From NCBI GenBank assembly GCA_041395725.1, contig JAWKZW010000001.1, positions 682,001 to 746,000 on the forward strand: a stretch of DNA of 64,000 nucleotides. Reading direction: 5' to 3'. A model generated the notes under the pieces. The model was not told where the DNA came from and did not search any database. It saw only the letters and a list, made by a program, of their open reading frames with translations. Positions 17,962 through 26,851 of the stretch are shown in pieces. The position numbers and the translations under genes were made by a program. The number at the start of each line of letters is the position of its first letter. Position 1 is the first letter of the stretch. This DNA is from Gammaproteobacteria bacterium. GTDB taxonomy: Bacteria; Pseudomonadota; Gammaproteobacteria; Pseudomonadales; Pseudohongiellaceae.

Positions 17962-18654
17962 TCCTTGCAAAACAGAGACAAGACTTTCTGATTCTATCAT
18001 GCCGACTAGCCGGGTAATTTCTTTTCCTTCCGCGTCTAATACCAACAGTGTCGGCATACCAACAACCCTAAAATGACTGCTCGCCTCGATTCCAACGTCT
18101 GTGTCTATTTTTAAGACCAGATAGTCATCCAGAATCGCTTGCACCTCTGGATTACTGAAAGTTGTTTCTTCCAGTGCTTTACAGGCGATACACCATTCAG
18201 CATAGAACTCTAGAAAAAGGAGTTTTTGCTGACTGTTTGCCTCAATCAATGCGGATGCAACCGGTTCTGGTATTTTACCGGCGGTCGTGGGAGTGCGTTC
18301 TTGATCGCTGGGTAGTGTATCTAGCCCGGGTGTATAACCAAGATTAGTAATAGCCTCGTACATGTCGTCAAGCGCAACAAGCGTCGAGTCATAGCTAACC
18401 GTGAAGGCATCCCTGTCGAGAAATACTTCAACATCATCAGCTTCTATCCCGGCGAGCTCTGACAGAGCCGCTACCACACTATCTGGTCAGCTTAGTCAGG
18501 TAACGCCGCTTTGACTCTTCATCATTCCTTCTACAAAGATGGTAAATTTCGATAGTTCAGCTTCAGCAGCAGCAGCTTTAGCGACTAGAGAGACAGCTAC
18601 CGAAAACACCAGAATCGGTATGATGAATAGATTTTTCGTGTATGATTTGCTCAT
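17947..18654 (-). CDS. Periplasmic HMA-thioredoxin selenoprotein with a U-x-x-U site (copy 1)
   Basis: Read from ATG 18654 with two in-frame TGA codons decoded as Sec, the gene gives 235 aa: signal peptide (about 1-30, KNLFIIPILVFSVAVSLV), HMA domain (about 35-105) and thioredoxin domain (about 125-235). The HMA metal loop is SGVT-U53-L-S-U56-PDSVV, where normal HMA domains have GMTCxxC. After the loop the fold continues normally (VEVFLDRDAFTVSYDST, ITNLGYTPG). The thioredoxin part has AEWCIACK and the cis-Pro loop VVGMPTLLV, as in DsbD-gamma-like domains. TGA codons are at 18498-18496 and 18489-18487. A paralogue at 39592 has TGA at the same two codons. A hairpin lies 23 nt behind the second TGA. 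Without Sec decoding only a fragment from GTG 18477 would be called. Metal (Hg or Cu) binding is inference from the domain and neighbours. Confidence 0.85.
18452..18471 (-). promoter_or_regulatory. Putative bacterial SECIS hairpin (copy 1)
   Basis: On the minus strand GCGGCTCT (18471-18464) pairs with AGAGC-T-CGC (18460-18452, one bulged T) around loop GTC (18463-18461). There are 23 nt between the second TGA and the loop G, and 32 nt from the first. Bacterial SECIS elements recognised by SelB are short coding-region hairpins behind the UGA with G and U in the apical loop. The hairpin is conserved in copy 2. Confidence 0.65.
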
Positions 18655-18662
18655 AACTCCCA

Positions 18663-18693
18663 AATTTAGCACCTGTACCTACTATAGGAGCAA
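18663..18693 (-). promoter_or_regulatory. MerR-type promoter of the copy 1 selenoprotein
   Basis: On the minus strand TTGCTC (18693-18688) and TAAATT (18668-18663) are separated by 19 bp, the over-long spacer typical of MerR-activated promoters. The spacer holds the dyad CCTATA-GTAGG-TACAGG. The -10 lies 8 bp before the ATG, so the mRNA would be nearly leaderless if this promoter is used. Confidence 0.65.
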
Positions 18694-18993
18694 GCATAAT
18701 TTAAATATGAAATCACTACATATAGTTAATTCGTGGTTGCCCGCTTACGACGCTATGCAAACTAGCTCGTGGTTTTGTCAACGATCGAATTTTCGCGCCA
18801 ATACTCGATAAGCAAAAAAAAAAACTTACATCACTAAATATCTAAGTAAAACTTCAAAGATCTGAGAGAGTTTCTACCCTTGACCTTAGAGCAACTCAAA
18901 GGTGTATCGTGCGACTTAGCAGACTGGAAGGACGATTGTCATGATATCTTGAGGTTGGATCTCCTGATTTGGGATATACTTCAATATGATTTC

Positions 18994-19044
18994 TATCAAC
19001 AAATTGCTGTATCTTAAGTGTTAGCCTTAGCCAGTTTGTTGATA
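18994..19044. promoter_or_regulatory. Inverted repeat upstream of the czc operon
   Basis: TATCAACAAA (18994-19003) and TTTGTTGATA (19035-19044) form a perfect 10-bp inverted repeat with a 31-bp spacer, 50 bp before the first gene of the czc operon. It could be an operator or looped regulatory site. Apart from this and the promoter at 18663-18693, I see nothing in 18700-19093 beyond AT-rich sequence. Confidence 0.4.
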
Positions 19045-19093
19045 TTCAAGGATAATTAATGAGTTAGCGCTTTATTGAGCGCTGCCTATTTAT

Positions 19094-19495
19094 ATGTTGA
19101 GACTTTCGATTACACGACAGAGTTCCCAAATCCAGAGTGCCGTAGGCATACTGGCCGTTCTGTTGTTGTTAATTGGCAATATCTCGCACATGCACGTGCG
19201 CTATTGTTTTGACGGCCAAGAAGCAGCTGTTTCCATCCATTTTGAGAACGGAAGTTCTCATGCGGATGACATACGCGATGAAACAGAAACCTTAGATGTC
19301 GAAACCGAGTTAAAACTCGATACGCTTCTTTCCAAGTTATTCGATGGTGGAAACGTAGCTGTTGCTGGCTCGTTTTCTTCTCGTTTTTCCGCAATTACTA
19401 AACAGCAAGGGTCCTTGCCAGCGGGTCCTGTATTCGTTCCCAAGAATCCTGCGTCTCTTCTCCCCCCTCTACGAGCACCTCCTGCAACTGCCTAA
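19094..19495 (+). CDS. Small exported protein at the head of the czc operon
   Basis: 133 aa with one hydrophobic N-terminal segment (VGILAVLLLLIGNISHMHV), then a polar region with YCFDGQEAAVSIHFENGSSH, and a proline-rich end LLPPLRAPPATA. Small exported proteins of this style often precede czcCBA (compare CzcI/DUF2946-like leaders), but I cannot assign the family firmly. His, Cys and acidic residues would allow metal contact. It is 76 bp before czcC and on the same strand. The ORF at 31566 has a comparable layout before the second cusCBA. Confidence 0.65.
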   Translation: MLRLSITRQSSQIQSAVGILAVLLLLIGNISHMHVRYCFDGQEAAVSIHFENGSSHADDIRDETETLDVETELKLDTLLSKLFDGGNVAVAGSFSSRFSAITKQQGSLPAGPVFVPKNPASLLPPLRAPPATA

Positions 19496-19571
19496 TAGTT
19501 AACGCGAATAGTTCCGCTCAGTCATTTTGATTGAATAGTTCTATTTCCAACTTTTAGCAGGAGCAAAATCG

Positions 19572-20825
19572 ATGAACTCAAAATGTTTGACGATTGTGGT
19601 TTGCGCCACATTCGCCAGCGCCACTTGTTATGCCCAGGAAGTGCTTACTGGAAGTGTATCTCTGCGTGATGCGTTGGAAGCCACGATAGCGTCCAATCCC
19701 CGGTTGCGCAGCTATCCGTTGCGTACTGAAGCTTTGCTGGGTGATAAAGAGACAGCGGATTTAAGGCCTGCGTTCACTGTAGGCGCTGAACTCGAAGATG
19801 CGCTCGGTACAGGCGACATCAAGGATTTTACCGGTGCGGAGGCAACTCTCAGGCTTTCCAATGTGATCGAAATGGGTGGCAAAAGAGAGGCTCGGGTAGG
19901 CGTCATTAGTCGCAGAATAGACGTCTTGAATGCGGAACAACGCGTAGTTGAGCTGGACTTACTCGCAGAAGTTGTCAGACGGTTTATCGATGTAGCAACT
20001 GCCCAGGAACAGATAAACCTGCAGTCTCAATCCACCGCCATAGCCGAACAAACCGTTAATGCGATTCAGCCTTTGGTAACGGCGGGACAGGCGCCTCAGT
20101 TGGAATTAGGCAGGGCAAACGCAGCATTGCTTCGAGCACAAGTAGCGGAACAAGCAGCCACTGCAAGACTCGAGAGCGCGAGAATTCGATTAGCAAACAT
20201 GTGGGCAAGCAATTCCCCGCAGTTTGATTCAGTAACTTCCGACTTTTTGACAGTTGGTCAAGCCGGCTCAATTGAATCCACGTTGACTGAGCTTGCGTCG
20301 AATCCTGATGTTGAAATTTTCGCGGCGGAATCTCGACTTCTCGTAGCTGAGCTTCGCCTGGCGCAAACCCGTCAACAGAGCGACATCACGTGGTCTGCGG
20401 GATTACGTCACTTGAAGGAGATTGACGATACTGGACTTGCATTTGAAGTGTCTGTACCGCTGTTCAGCAAGGCTCGCGCTGCCGGTGCTACCCGCGCTGC
20501 ACGGGCCAACTTGCAGGAAGTCGAATTGCGAAGACTCACGACTCTGAATGCAATCGAAGGTGAAATACGCTCGCTACATCAGGCTTTGCAACAGGCAATT
20601 ACGGAAGTAAACACTTTGCGGCAACAAGTCATTCCCGTCTTGCAAGAGGTGCAACAACAAACACAGGTAGCGTACGGGGCTGGCAACTACAGCTATGTCG
20701 AACTGATAAGCGCGCAGCGGGAGTTCTTGGATGCCCAACTTGCGCTCATCACCAGTGCTAGTAATGCTCACCGAATACGCGCTGAGATTGAGCGACTCAG
20801 CGGACTGCCATTTACTGGACAGTAA
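19572..20825 (+). CDS. czcC: CzcC-type outer-membrane efflux channel
   Basis: 417-aa TolC-family outer-membrane factor. Signal peptide MNSKCLTIVVCATFASATC then YAQ. Two outer-membrane efflux repeats are present, the first with LRDALEATIASNPRLRSYPL, the second with FEVSVPLFSKARAAGATRAA. It exports divalent cations together with the following CzcB and CzcA. Start ATG 19572 has AGGAG nine nt upstream. It is followed by czcB after 13 bp. Confidence 0.9.
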   Translation: MNSKCLTIVVCATFASATCYAQEVLTGSVSLRDALEATIASNPRLRSYPLRTEALLGDKETADLRPAFTVGAELEDALGTGDIKDFTGAEATLRLSNVIEMGGKREARVGVISRRIDVLNAEQRVVELDLLAEVVRRFIDVATAQEQINLQSQSTAIAEQTVNAIQPLVTAGQAPQLELGRANAALLRAQVAEQAATARLESARIRLANMWASNSPQFDSVTSDFLTVGQAGSIESTLTELASNPDVEIFAAESRLLVAELRLAQTRQQSDITWSAGLRHLKEIDDTGLAFEVSVPLFSKARAAGATRAARANLQEVELRRLTTLNAIEGEIRSLHQALQQAITEVNTLRQQVIPVLQEVQQQTQVAYGAGNYSYVELISAQREFLDAQLALITSASNAHRIRAEIERLSGLPFTGQ

Positions 20826-20838
20826 TGAGGACAATTCA

Positions 20839-21774
20839 ATGAATAGATCACATAACTACTTTAGCGATTCAATACAGTATGTGTTTGGATCGTTAATCGC
20901 GGTTGCAATTTTTGTATGTTCACAAGCGCTTGCCGCAGAAGATGAACACGAGCACGAAGAGGGCGAAGAAGGGGTAGTACAACTATCCGCTGCCTTGGCT
21001 CGCGAACTAGGGATAGAAACTGAGTTAGCCGGTGCGGGTGAAATTAATCGAAGTTTATTACTTTATGGAAGAACTATGCCCGACCCGCAGGGCATCAGTC
21101 ATGTCTCCGCCCGTTACCCTGGCATGATAGTTTCGATCACACCCGCACTTGGTGACAGGGTGGAAGCAGGGCAGGTTATTGCCATAATCGAGGCAAACAG
21201 CAGTCTTCAGAACTATGAAATAACGGCTCCACTAAGTGGAATTGTGGTCGAAAAGCACGCTAATTCTGGCGAACTAGCAACCAGCCAATCCCTGTTGACC
21301 ATTGCAAACTACAACAACATCTGGGTGGATCTCACAGTCTTTCCCGGTGACTCACAACAGATCATACCGGGTATGCCAGTGACAATTCGGATGGATAATC
21401 TGTCCGCTGAAAGCGCCATCCGCTACATCAATCCCAGCCAAGGTGAGTCTCCGACTGTTATCGCCAGGGTGCCGCTTGAAAATTCCGATTCGATGTGGGT
21501 GCCAGGGTTGCTGGTTGAGGGATTTGTCCATCTTGAAACCAAGGTAGTCGATCTCGTCATTAGGAACAATGCTTTACAGACTTATGAAGACAACCCGGTT
21601 GTATTCGTGCTGGAAGGCGAAACCTATGAACCTCGAAATGTCACCCTTGGTAGTTCTGATCCGTTCTTCACCGAAATCCTGGCGGGCCTTGAGCCAGGAG
21701 AACGTTATGTGATTTCGAACAGCTATTTGATCAAGGCTGATCTGGAAAAAGAAGGTGTCGAACACGACCACTAG
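20839..21774 (+). CDS. czcB: CzcB-type periplasmic adaptor
   Basis: 311-aa membrane-fusion protein, N-terminal signal/anchor (VFGSLIAVAIFVCSQALA) followed by an acidic His-rich stretch EDEHEHEEGEEG as in Czc adaptors. Lipoyl halves are ARYPGMIVSITPALGDRVEA and ITAPLSGIVVEKHANSGE. The last residues are EGVEHDH. ATG 20839 with GAGGAC upstream is the start; the open frame back to 20731 lies inside czcC. Distances of 13 bp to czcC and 11 bp to czcA show one operon. Confidence 0.9.
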   Translation: MNRSHNYFSDSIQYVFGSLIAVAIFVCSQALAAEDEHEHEEGEEGVVQLSAALARELGIETELAGAGEINRSLLLYGRTMPDPQGISHVSARYPGMIVSITPALGDRVEAGQVIAIIEANSSLQNYEITAPLSGIVVEKHANSGELATSQSLLTIANYNNIWVDLTVFPGDSQQIIPGMPVTIRMDNLSAESAIRYINPSQGESPTVIARVPLENSDSMWVPGLLVEGFVHLETKVVDLVIRNNALQTYEDNPVVFVLEGETYEPRNVTLGSSDPFFTEILAGLEPGERYVISNSYLIKADLEKEGVEHDH

Positions 21775-21785
21775 GAAACATCGCT

Positions 21786-24700
21786 ATGCTTGAAAGAATT
21801 ATTAGACAAATGATTAGTAGCCGTTGGGTGGTTATGATGGCGGCACTCTCGATCTGTGCATTTGGCGTGTGGAATTTTCAGAACTTGCCGATTGACGCCG
21901 TGCCCGACATTACCAATGTGCAAGTACAAATCAATACTGAAGCACCAGGGTATTCACCACTAGAGTCTGAGCAACGGGTTACCTTTCCAATTGAAACCGC
22001 ACTTGCGGGACTTCCGCAGCTTTCTTACACGCGCTCACTTTCTGCCTACGGATTGTCTCAGGTTACTGTGGTTTTTGAAGAAGGCACGGATATCTACTTT
22101 GCACGCAACCTCGTCAATTCGCGCCTCGGGGCAATTAAGAGCCAGTTGCCTGTAGGTCTGGAGCCTGAAATGGGCCCCATCTCCTCTGGACTTGGTGAGA
22201 TATTCATGTACACGGTTCGGGCTGAAGAAGGTGCAGTGCAGCCCAATGGAGAGCCCTACGATCTGTTTGCGCTACGGGAAATTCAAGATTGGATAATCAA
22301 GCGGCAACTGATTCTTGTCGATGGCGTAACGGAAGTCAACACTAGCGGCGGATTCGAGAAGCAATATCATGTTACACCCGACCCTGCAAAAATGTTGCGT
22401 TGGGGAATAACATTGCCGGAGCTGATATCCGCTTTATGGGATAACAATATCAATCAGGGTGCTGGTTACATAGAACGCAACGGTCAACAGCTAATGGTAC
22501 GTTCACCCGGGCAGTTAAGATCCATTGAAGATATCGAGCTGGTTACCATCGCTACTACTAATAGTATCCCCTTGAGAATAAAGGACGTGGCTGAAGTTGC
22601 AATCGGTAAGGAACTGCGAACCGGAGCAGCCACTCATTCAGGTCAGGAAGCGGTAATCGGCACGGCATTTATGCTGCTTGGTGAAAATTCAAGAACCGTA
22701 GCCAGGCAGGTCGCAGAAAAGTTAGAGGAAATAAATACAACTCTACCTGACGGCATAGTCGCTGAAGTCTTATACGATAGAACTGTTCTTGTCGACAATA
22801 CCATTGCAACGGTTGAGGAAAATCTCGTTATCGGGGCACTTCTAGTTATCGTTGTTTTGTTTTTATTGCTGGGTAATATTCGTGCCGCTCTTATAACCGC
22901 AACAGTTATTCCAATCAGCATGCTCGCCACAATTTCTGGCATGGTTGAGGCCAGAGTGTCAGCAAACTTGATGAGCTTAGGGGCGCTAGATTTCGGATTA
23001 ATTGTGGATGGTGCTGTAATAATTGTCGAAAACTCGATACGCAGACTTGGCTTAGCAACGCAGGGAAACACAATCTTAAATCTAAGGGAGCGGCTCCAGG
23101 TAGTCTACGAGGCGACGAATGAGGTAATCAGGCCTAGTCTGTTCGGTGTAGCAATCATCACCTTGGTGTATATACCCATTTTTTCGCTCACTGGCATTGA
23201 GGGCAAGATGTTTCACCCGATGGCATTTACCGTCATCATCGCGTTGTTGTCTGCTATGGTTCTTTCGCTAACATTCGTGCCAGCGGCGGTTGCGATTTTC
23301 ATTACCGGCAAAGTTTCCGAAAAGAAAAATCCAATTATGCGAGTTGCTGAATGGATTTACAGACCTATCTTACAAACTGCATTGCGGCTTCGCTGGTTAG
23401 TTGTGCTATTTGCAATATCTGCAATCGGTGGTGCCGGCTGGTTAGCCAGCACCATGGGCTCGGAGTTTATTCCCCAACTCGATGAAGGTGATGTGACGGT
23501 ACAGGCACTACGCCCACCGGGTACCAGTCTGCAACAATCTATTGAGATGCAGGACATCCTCGAGCGACGTCTGCTGGAATTTCCAGAAGTCCAGGACGTA
23601 TTTTCAAGAATTGGTACGCCTGAAATTGCTTCTGATCCGATGCCACCCAGCATTTCGGATACGTTTGTGATTCTCAAAGACAGAAGCGAATGGCCCGATC
23701 CATCAAGGGAGAAAAATGATTTACTGGAGGAATGGGAAGAAACTCTGGAGGAACTTCCCGGGCAAATCTATGAAGTCACGCAGCCTATACAGATGCGTTT
23801 CAATGAGCTGATTTCTGGAGTGCGCTCAGACCTCGGCATCATGGTGTTCGGTGAAGATCTCGATCAACTCAATATCTCGGCGCAGGAGATTCTAGAAGTT
23901 GTTGAGAGAATCGAAGGTGCCGCCGATGCCAGAATTGAACAAACTGAAGGGCTTCCCATGTTAACCCTTACTCCAAAGCGGGAAGTGCTATCGCGCTATG
24001 GCCTCAGCGTCAGAGATGCCCAACACCTGATTAGCACAGCCATAGGTGGAGAAACTGTTGGATTAATCTACGAGGGTGATCGCCGATTTCCCCTCGTTGT
24101 GCGGCTTCCCGAAGAAATGCGTCCTGATATGGCTAGAATCGAGAGATTGCCCATCCCCGTGCCTACAATTGCCAATGAGGCTGGCTATGTACTTCTATCA
24201 GAGGTAGTAGAAGCGGAATTGATATCGTCTCCAAATCGTATCAGCCGAGAGAATGGGCAACGTCGGGTTGTCGTAAGTGCCAACGTAAGAGAGCGCGATC
24301 TGGGGTCATTTGTGGCGGAAGTACAAGCAGTTGTTAGCAACGAGATCGATTTTCCACCTGGCTACTTTGTTGAATACGGTGGCACTTTTGAACAACTGGA
24401 ATCTGCAAGTCAACGATTGTCTCTAGTAGTACCCGCCACGCTAGCATTGATTTTCGGTTTACTGCTCATTGTTCTGGGTTCCTTTCGTGACTCGCTAATT
24501 ATTTTCACTGGTGTACCGCTAGCCCTCACAGGAGGTGTACTCGCTCTTTGGTTTCGCGGTATGCCCTTATCAATCACTGCGGGCGTCGGGTTTATCGCAC
24601 TATCCGGTATCGCGGTGCTCAATGGACTGGTTATGCTGACTTTTATAAAAGCCCTATGGAAAGAGCAAGGTGAACTGATACCTGCAATCATTGATGGAGC

Positions 24701-24929
24701 TATGACTCGTTTAAGACCCGTGCTAATGACCGCTCTAGTTGCCAGTCTCGGATTTATCCCGATGGCATTAAACACTGGAATTGGGGCTGAAGTTCAACGG
24801 CCGCTTGCTACTGTCGTAATCGGTGGAATCGTGTCTTCGACGTTGCTCACGTTAGTACTGCTTCCCGCGCTCTACTTGATTGTGAACAAGAATCGCCGTC
24901 TGGAAAGTGGAAAGATATTTGATGCATGA
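21786..24929 (+). CDS. czcA: CzcA-type divalent cation RND efflux pump
   Basis: 1047-aa inner-membrane RND pump, complete. The TM4 motif LDFGLIVDGAVIIVENSIRR has the DFG...D...E acidic arrangement of CzcA-type (Co/Zn/Cd) pumps, unlike the CusA proteins of this window. Other landmarks are VDAVPDITNVQVQINTEAPG near the N-terminus and GSEFIPQLDEGDVTVQALRP in the second half. RBS AGGAAA lies 9-10 nt before ATG 21786. Its end overlaps the CDF gene. Confidence 0.95.
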   Translation: MLERIIRQMISSRWVVMMAALSICAFGVWNFQNLPIDAVPDITNVQVQINTEAPGYSPLESEQRVTFPIETALAGLPQLSYTRSLSAYGLSQVTVVFEEGTDIYFARNLVNSRLGAIKSQLPVGLEPEMGPISSGLGEIFMYTVRAEEGAVQPNGEPYDLFALREIQDWIIKRQLILVDGVTEVNTSGGFEKQYHVTPDPAKMLRWGITLPELISALWDNNINQGAGYIERNGQQLMVRSPGQLRSIEDIELVTIATTNSIPLRIKDVAEVAIGKELRTGAATHSGQEAVIGTAFMLLGENSRTVARQVAEKLEEINTTLPDGIVAEVLYDRTVLVDNTIATVEENLVIGALLVIVVLFLLLGNIRAALITATVIPISMLATISGMVEARVSANLMSLGALDFGLIVDGAVIIVENSIRRLGLATQGNTILNLRERLQVVYEATNEVIRPSLFGVAIITLVYIPIFSLTGIEGKMFHPMAFTVIIALLSAMVLSLTFVPAAVAIFITGKVSEKKNPIMRVAEWIYRPILQTALRLRWLVVLFAISAIGGAGWLASTMGSEFIPQLDEGDVTVQALRPPGTSLQQSIEMQDILERRLLEFPEVQDVFSRIGTPEIASDPMPPSISDTFVILKDRSEWPDPSREKNDLLEEWEETLEELPGQIYEVTQPIQMRFNELISGVRSDLGIMVFGEDLDQLNISAQEILEVVERIEGAADARIEQTEGLPMLTLTPKREVLSRYGLSVRDAQHLISTAIGGETVGLIYEGDRRFPLVVRLPEEMRPDMARIERLPIPVPTIANEAGYVLLSEVVEAELISSPNRISRENGQRRVVVSANVRERDLGSFVAEVQAVVSNEIDFPPGYFVEYGGTFEQLESASQRLSLVVPATLALIFGLLLIVLGSFRDSLIIFTGVPLALTGGVLALWFRGMPLSITAGVGFIALSGIAVLNGLVMLTFIKALWKEQGELIPAIIDGAMTRLRPVLMTALVASLGFIPMALNTGIGAEVQRPLATVVIGGIVSSTLLTLVLLPALYLIVNKNRRLESGKIFDA

Positions 24930-25803
24930 CCATTCGCACAACTCTGATCTTAGTAGCCAAAGAATTGGTTGGGCTTTTGCGCTAAATGTCAGCTTCACCA
25001 TAGTCGAATTTGTTGGCGGAATCCTTACCAACAGCACTGCGATTATGGCAGATGCGGTCCACGACCTGGGAGATAGCCTATCTATTGGCTCAGCCTGGCT
25101 GCTCAGTTGGTTGGCCAAAAAGAAACCTAATGAGACATTTACCTATGGTTACAAACGCCTATCCCTTTTAGGAGCCTTGATCAACGGAGTAGTACTAATC
25201 GGTGGATCCGTGTGGGTATTGTTTCAGGCAATTCCCAGACTTTTCGATCCCGTGATGCCCGCTGTGAACGGAATGTTTGCACTTGCCATTCTGGGTGTGG
25301 TCGTAAACGGATTTGCAGCCTACAAACTTAACGAGGGCACGACACTCAATGAGAGGGTTCTCAACTGGCACTTATTGGAAGATGTTCTGGGTTGGATTGC
25401 TGTATTGATTGTCTCCGTTACGCTGATGTTTGTGGAAATAGCAATTCTGGATTCAGCGCTGGCTATCGGCTTTTCGTTGTATATCTTATTTAACGTAGTC
25501 AAGAATACAATCACGACAGTCAAGATGTTTTTCCAGGGGGTTCCTGAAAAGGGGTTAATTGAACAGGTACGTAGCCAGCTCAAACAACTTGAGTCAGTTG
25601 AATCAATTCATCATGAACATGCCTGGTCGTTAGACGGTGACTCAACAGTTTATACGGCACATTTGTTGATGAATTCACCTATGGATTCCGCTATGCAAAT
25701 GCAAGCGAAGGCACAAATTGCAAAAATTCTGGATCAGTTTAAATTCTTACACACAACGATTGAATTGGAGTTCCCGGAAGAAAATTGCAGGGATGAAGAG
25801 TAA
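24922..25803 (+). CDS. czcD: CzcD-type cation diffusion facilitator
   Basis: 293-aa inner-membrane Zn/Cd/Co:H antiporter. His-rich beginning MHDHSHN, six helices, and metal-site residues in IMADAVHDLGDSLSIG (TM2) and NWHLLEDVLGWIAV (TM5). The C-terminal cytoplasmic domain has HHEHAWSLDGDSTVYTAHLL. ATG 24922 overlaps the czcA stop (ATGCATGA); the frame is open to 24907. Translationally coupled to czcCBA. Confidence 0.92.
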   Translation: MHDHSHNSDLSSQRIGWAFALNVSFTIVEFVGGILTNSTAIMADAVHDLGDSLSIGSAWLLSWLAKKKPNETFTYGYKRLSLLGALINGVVLIGGSVWVLFQAIPRLFDPVMPAVNGMFALAILGVVVNGFAAYKLNEGTTLNERVLNWHLLEDVLGWIAVLIVSVTLMFVEIAILDSALAIGFSLYILFNVVKNTITTVKMFFQGVPEKGLIEQVRSQLKQLESVESIHHEHAWSLDGDSTVYTAHLLMNSPMDSAMQMQAKAQIAKILDQFKFLHTTIELEFPEENCRDEE

Positions 25804-25941
25804 CTCAATAAGGCCCTATAAAATCTGGAGAGAAGCACAATTGAACGATAGCAAGAGATCTACAGCTTAATTCCCATTTTTGAAAAGAAGTTGAACAGTG
25901 CTCGATAAGAAATCTCTTCTCGCCCGGCTGAACTATTTACT

Positions 25942-26763
25942 ATGAATACAGGACTAGTAAGCACCTATCATGTTCCCGGAATGGATTGCCCATCTGAGGA
26001 ACGCATAATACGGATGTCATTGGATGGCATCGAGCCACAAGTAGACCTGGCCTTTGATATCCCAAATCGGAAAGTCACGGTATACCACAGTAGCAACAGT
26101 GAAGAAATTACAGCAAGGCTTGAGTCACTGGGTTTTGGGGCAGCCCTTATTGCTACGCGAGAATCGAGTACTGCTGAGCTCTCTGAAGCCAGAGCTGAAG
26201 CTGTAATAGCTGATCAGCAGGAAGTTACCGTTCTTCGGTGGCTGCTAGGAATTAATGCGGTCATGTTCCTAGTTGAATTTTCATTCGGCTGGCTTGCTCA
26301 ATCAACTGGGTTGATAGCAGATTCTCTTGATATGTTCGCTGATGCGGGTGTTTATGGTGTGGCACTTTTTGCTGTTGGCCACAGTGCTAAACAAAAGCTT
26401 CGTGCTGCACATTTATCTGGTTGGCTCCAGATGATTTTGGCCATCGGGGCGTTAAGCGAAGTCTTACGTCGATTTATTTTCGGAAGTGAACCTGTATCGA
26501 TACTAATGATGTCTATAGGATGCGTTGCGCTGGTAGCAAATGTTACCTGTCTATTTATGATTTCAAGAAATAGGGACAGCGGTGCTCACATGGAGGCCAG
26601 CTGGATATTTTCCGCTAACGATGTGATTGCCAACGTTGGCGTAATCCTGGCAGGCGGTCTAGTCGTATTGACCGGCTCACGTTATCCAGATCTCATTATT
26701 GGCCTGATAATCGGGTTGGTCGTGCTAAACGGTGCTCGGCGTATATTGAAACTCAAGTCGTGA
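25942..26763 (+). CDS. HMA-CDF fusion transporter
   Basis: 273 aa. Residues 1-70 form an HMA-like domain (YHVPGMDCPSEERIIRMSLD to LESLGFGAALI) in which only the first cysteine of CxxC remains and the second is Glu. Residues about 95-270 form a CDF-like membrane domain with FGWLAQSTGLIADSLDMFADAG, matching the TM2 metal site, and WIFSANDVIANVGVIL, matching TM5. The long cytoplasmic domain of ordinary CDF proteins is missing. It stands 138 bp behind czcD. The stretch 25804-25941 holds nothing clear. It is likely a metal exporter or importer; substrate unknown. Confidence 0.85.
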   Translation: MNTGLVSTYHVPGMDCPSEERIIRMSLDGIEPQVDLAFDIPNRKVTVYHSSNSEEITARLESLGFGAALIATRESSTAELSEARAEAVIADQQEVTVLRWLLGINAVMFLVEFSFGWLAQSTGLIADSLDMFADAGVYGVALFAVGHSAKQKLRAAHLSGWLQMILAIGALSEVLRRFIFGSEPVSILMMSIGCVALVANVTCLFMISRNRDSGAHMEASWIFSANDVIANVGVILAGGLVVLTGSRYPDLIIGLIIGLVVLNGARRILKLKS

Positions 26764-26851
26764 ACGTATGTAGTTCGATCCAGAGAGTTTCAAAACGCTA
26801 GCGGTATTCTCCAAGGTGGTACAACTGAGCTAATTCCAACCTGTCATCCAC

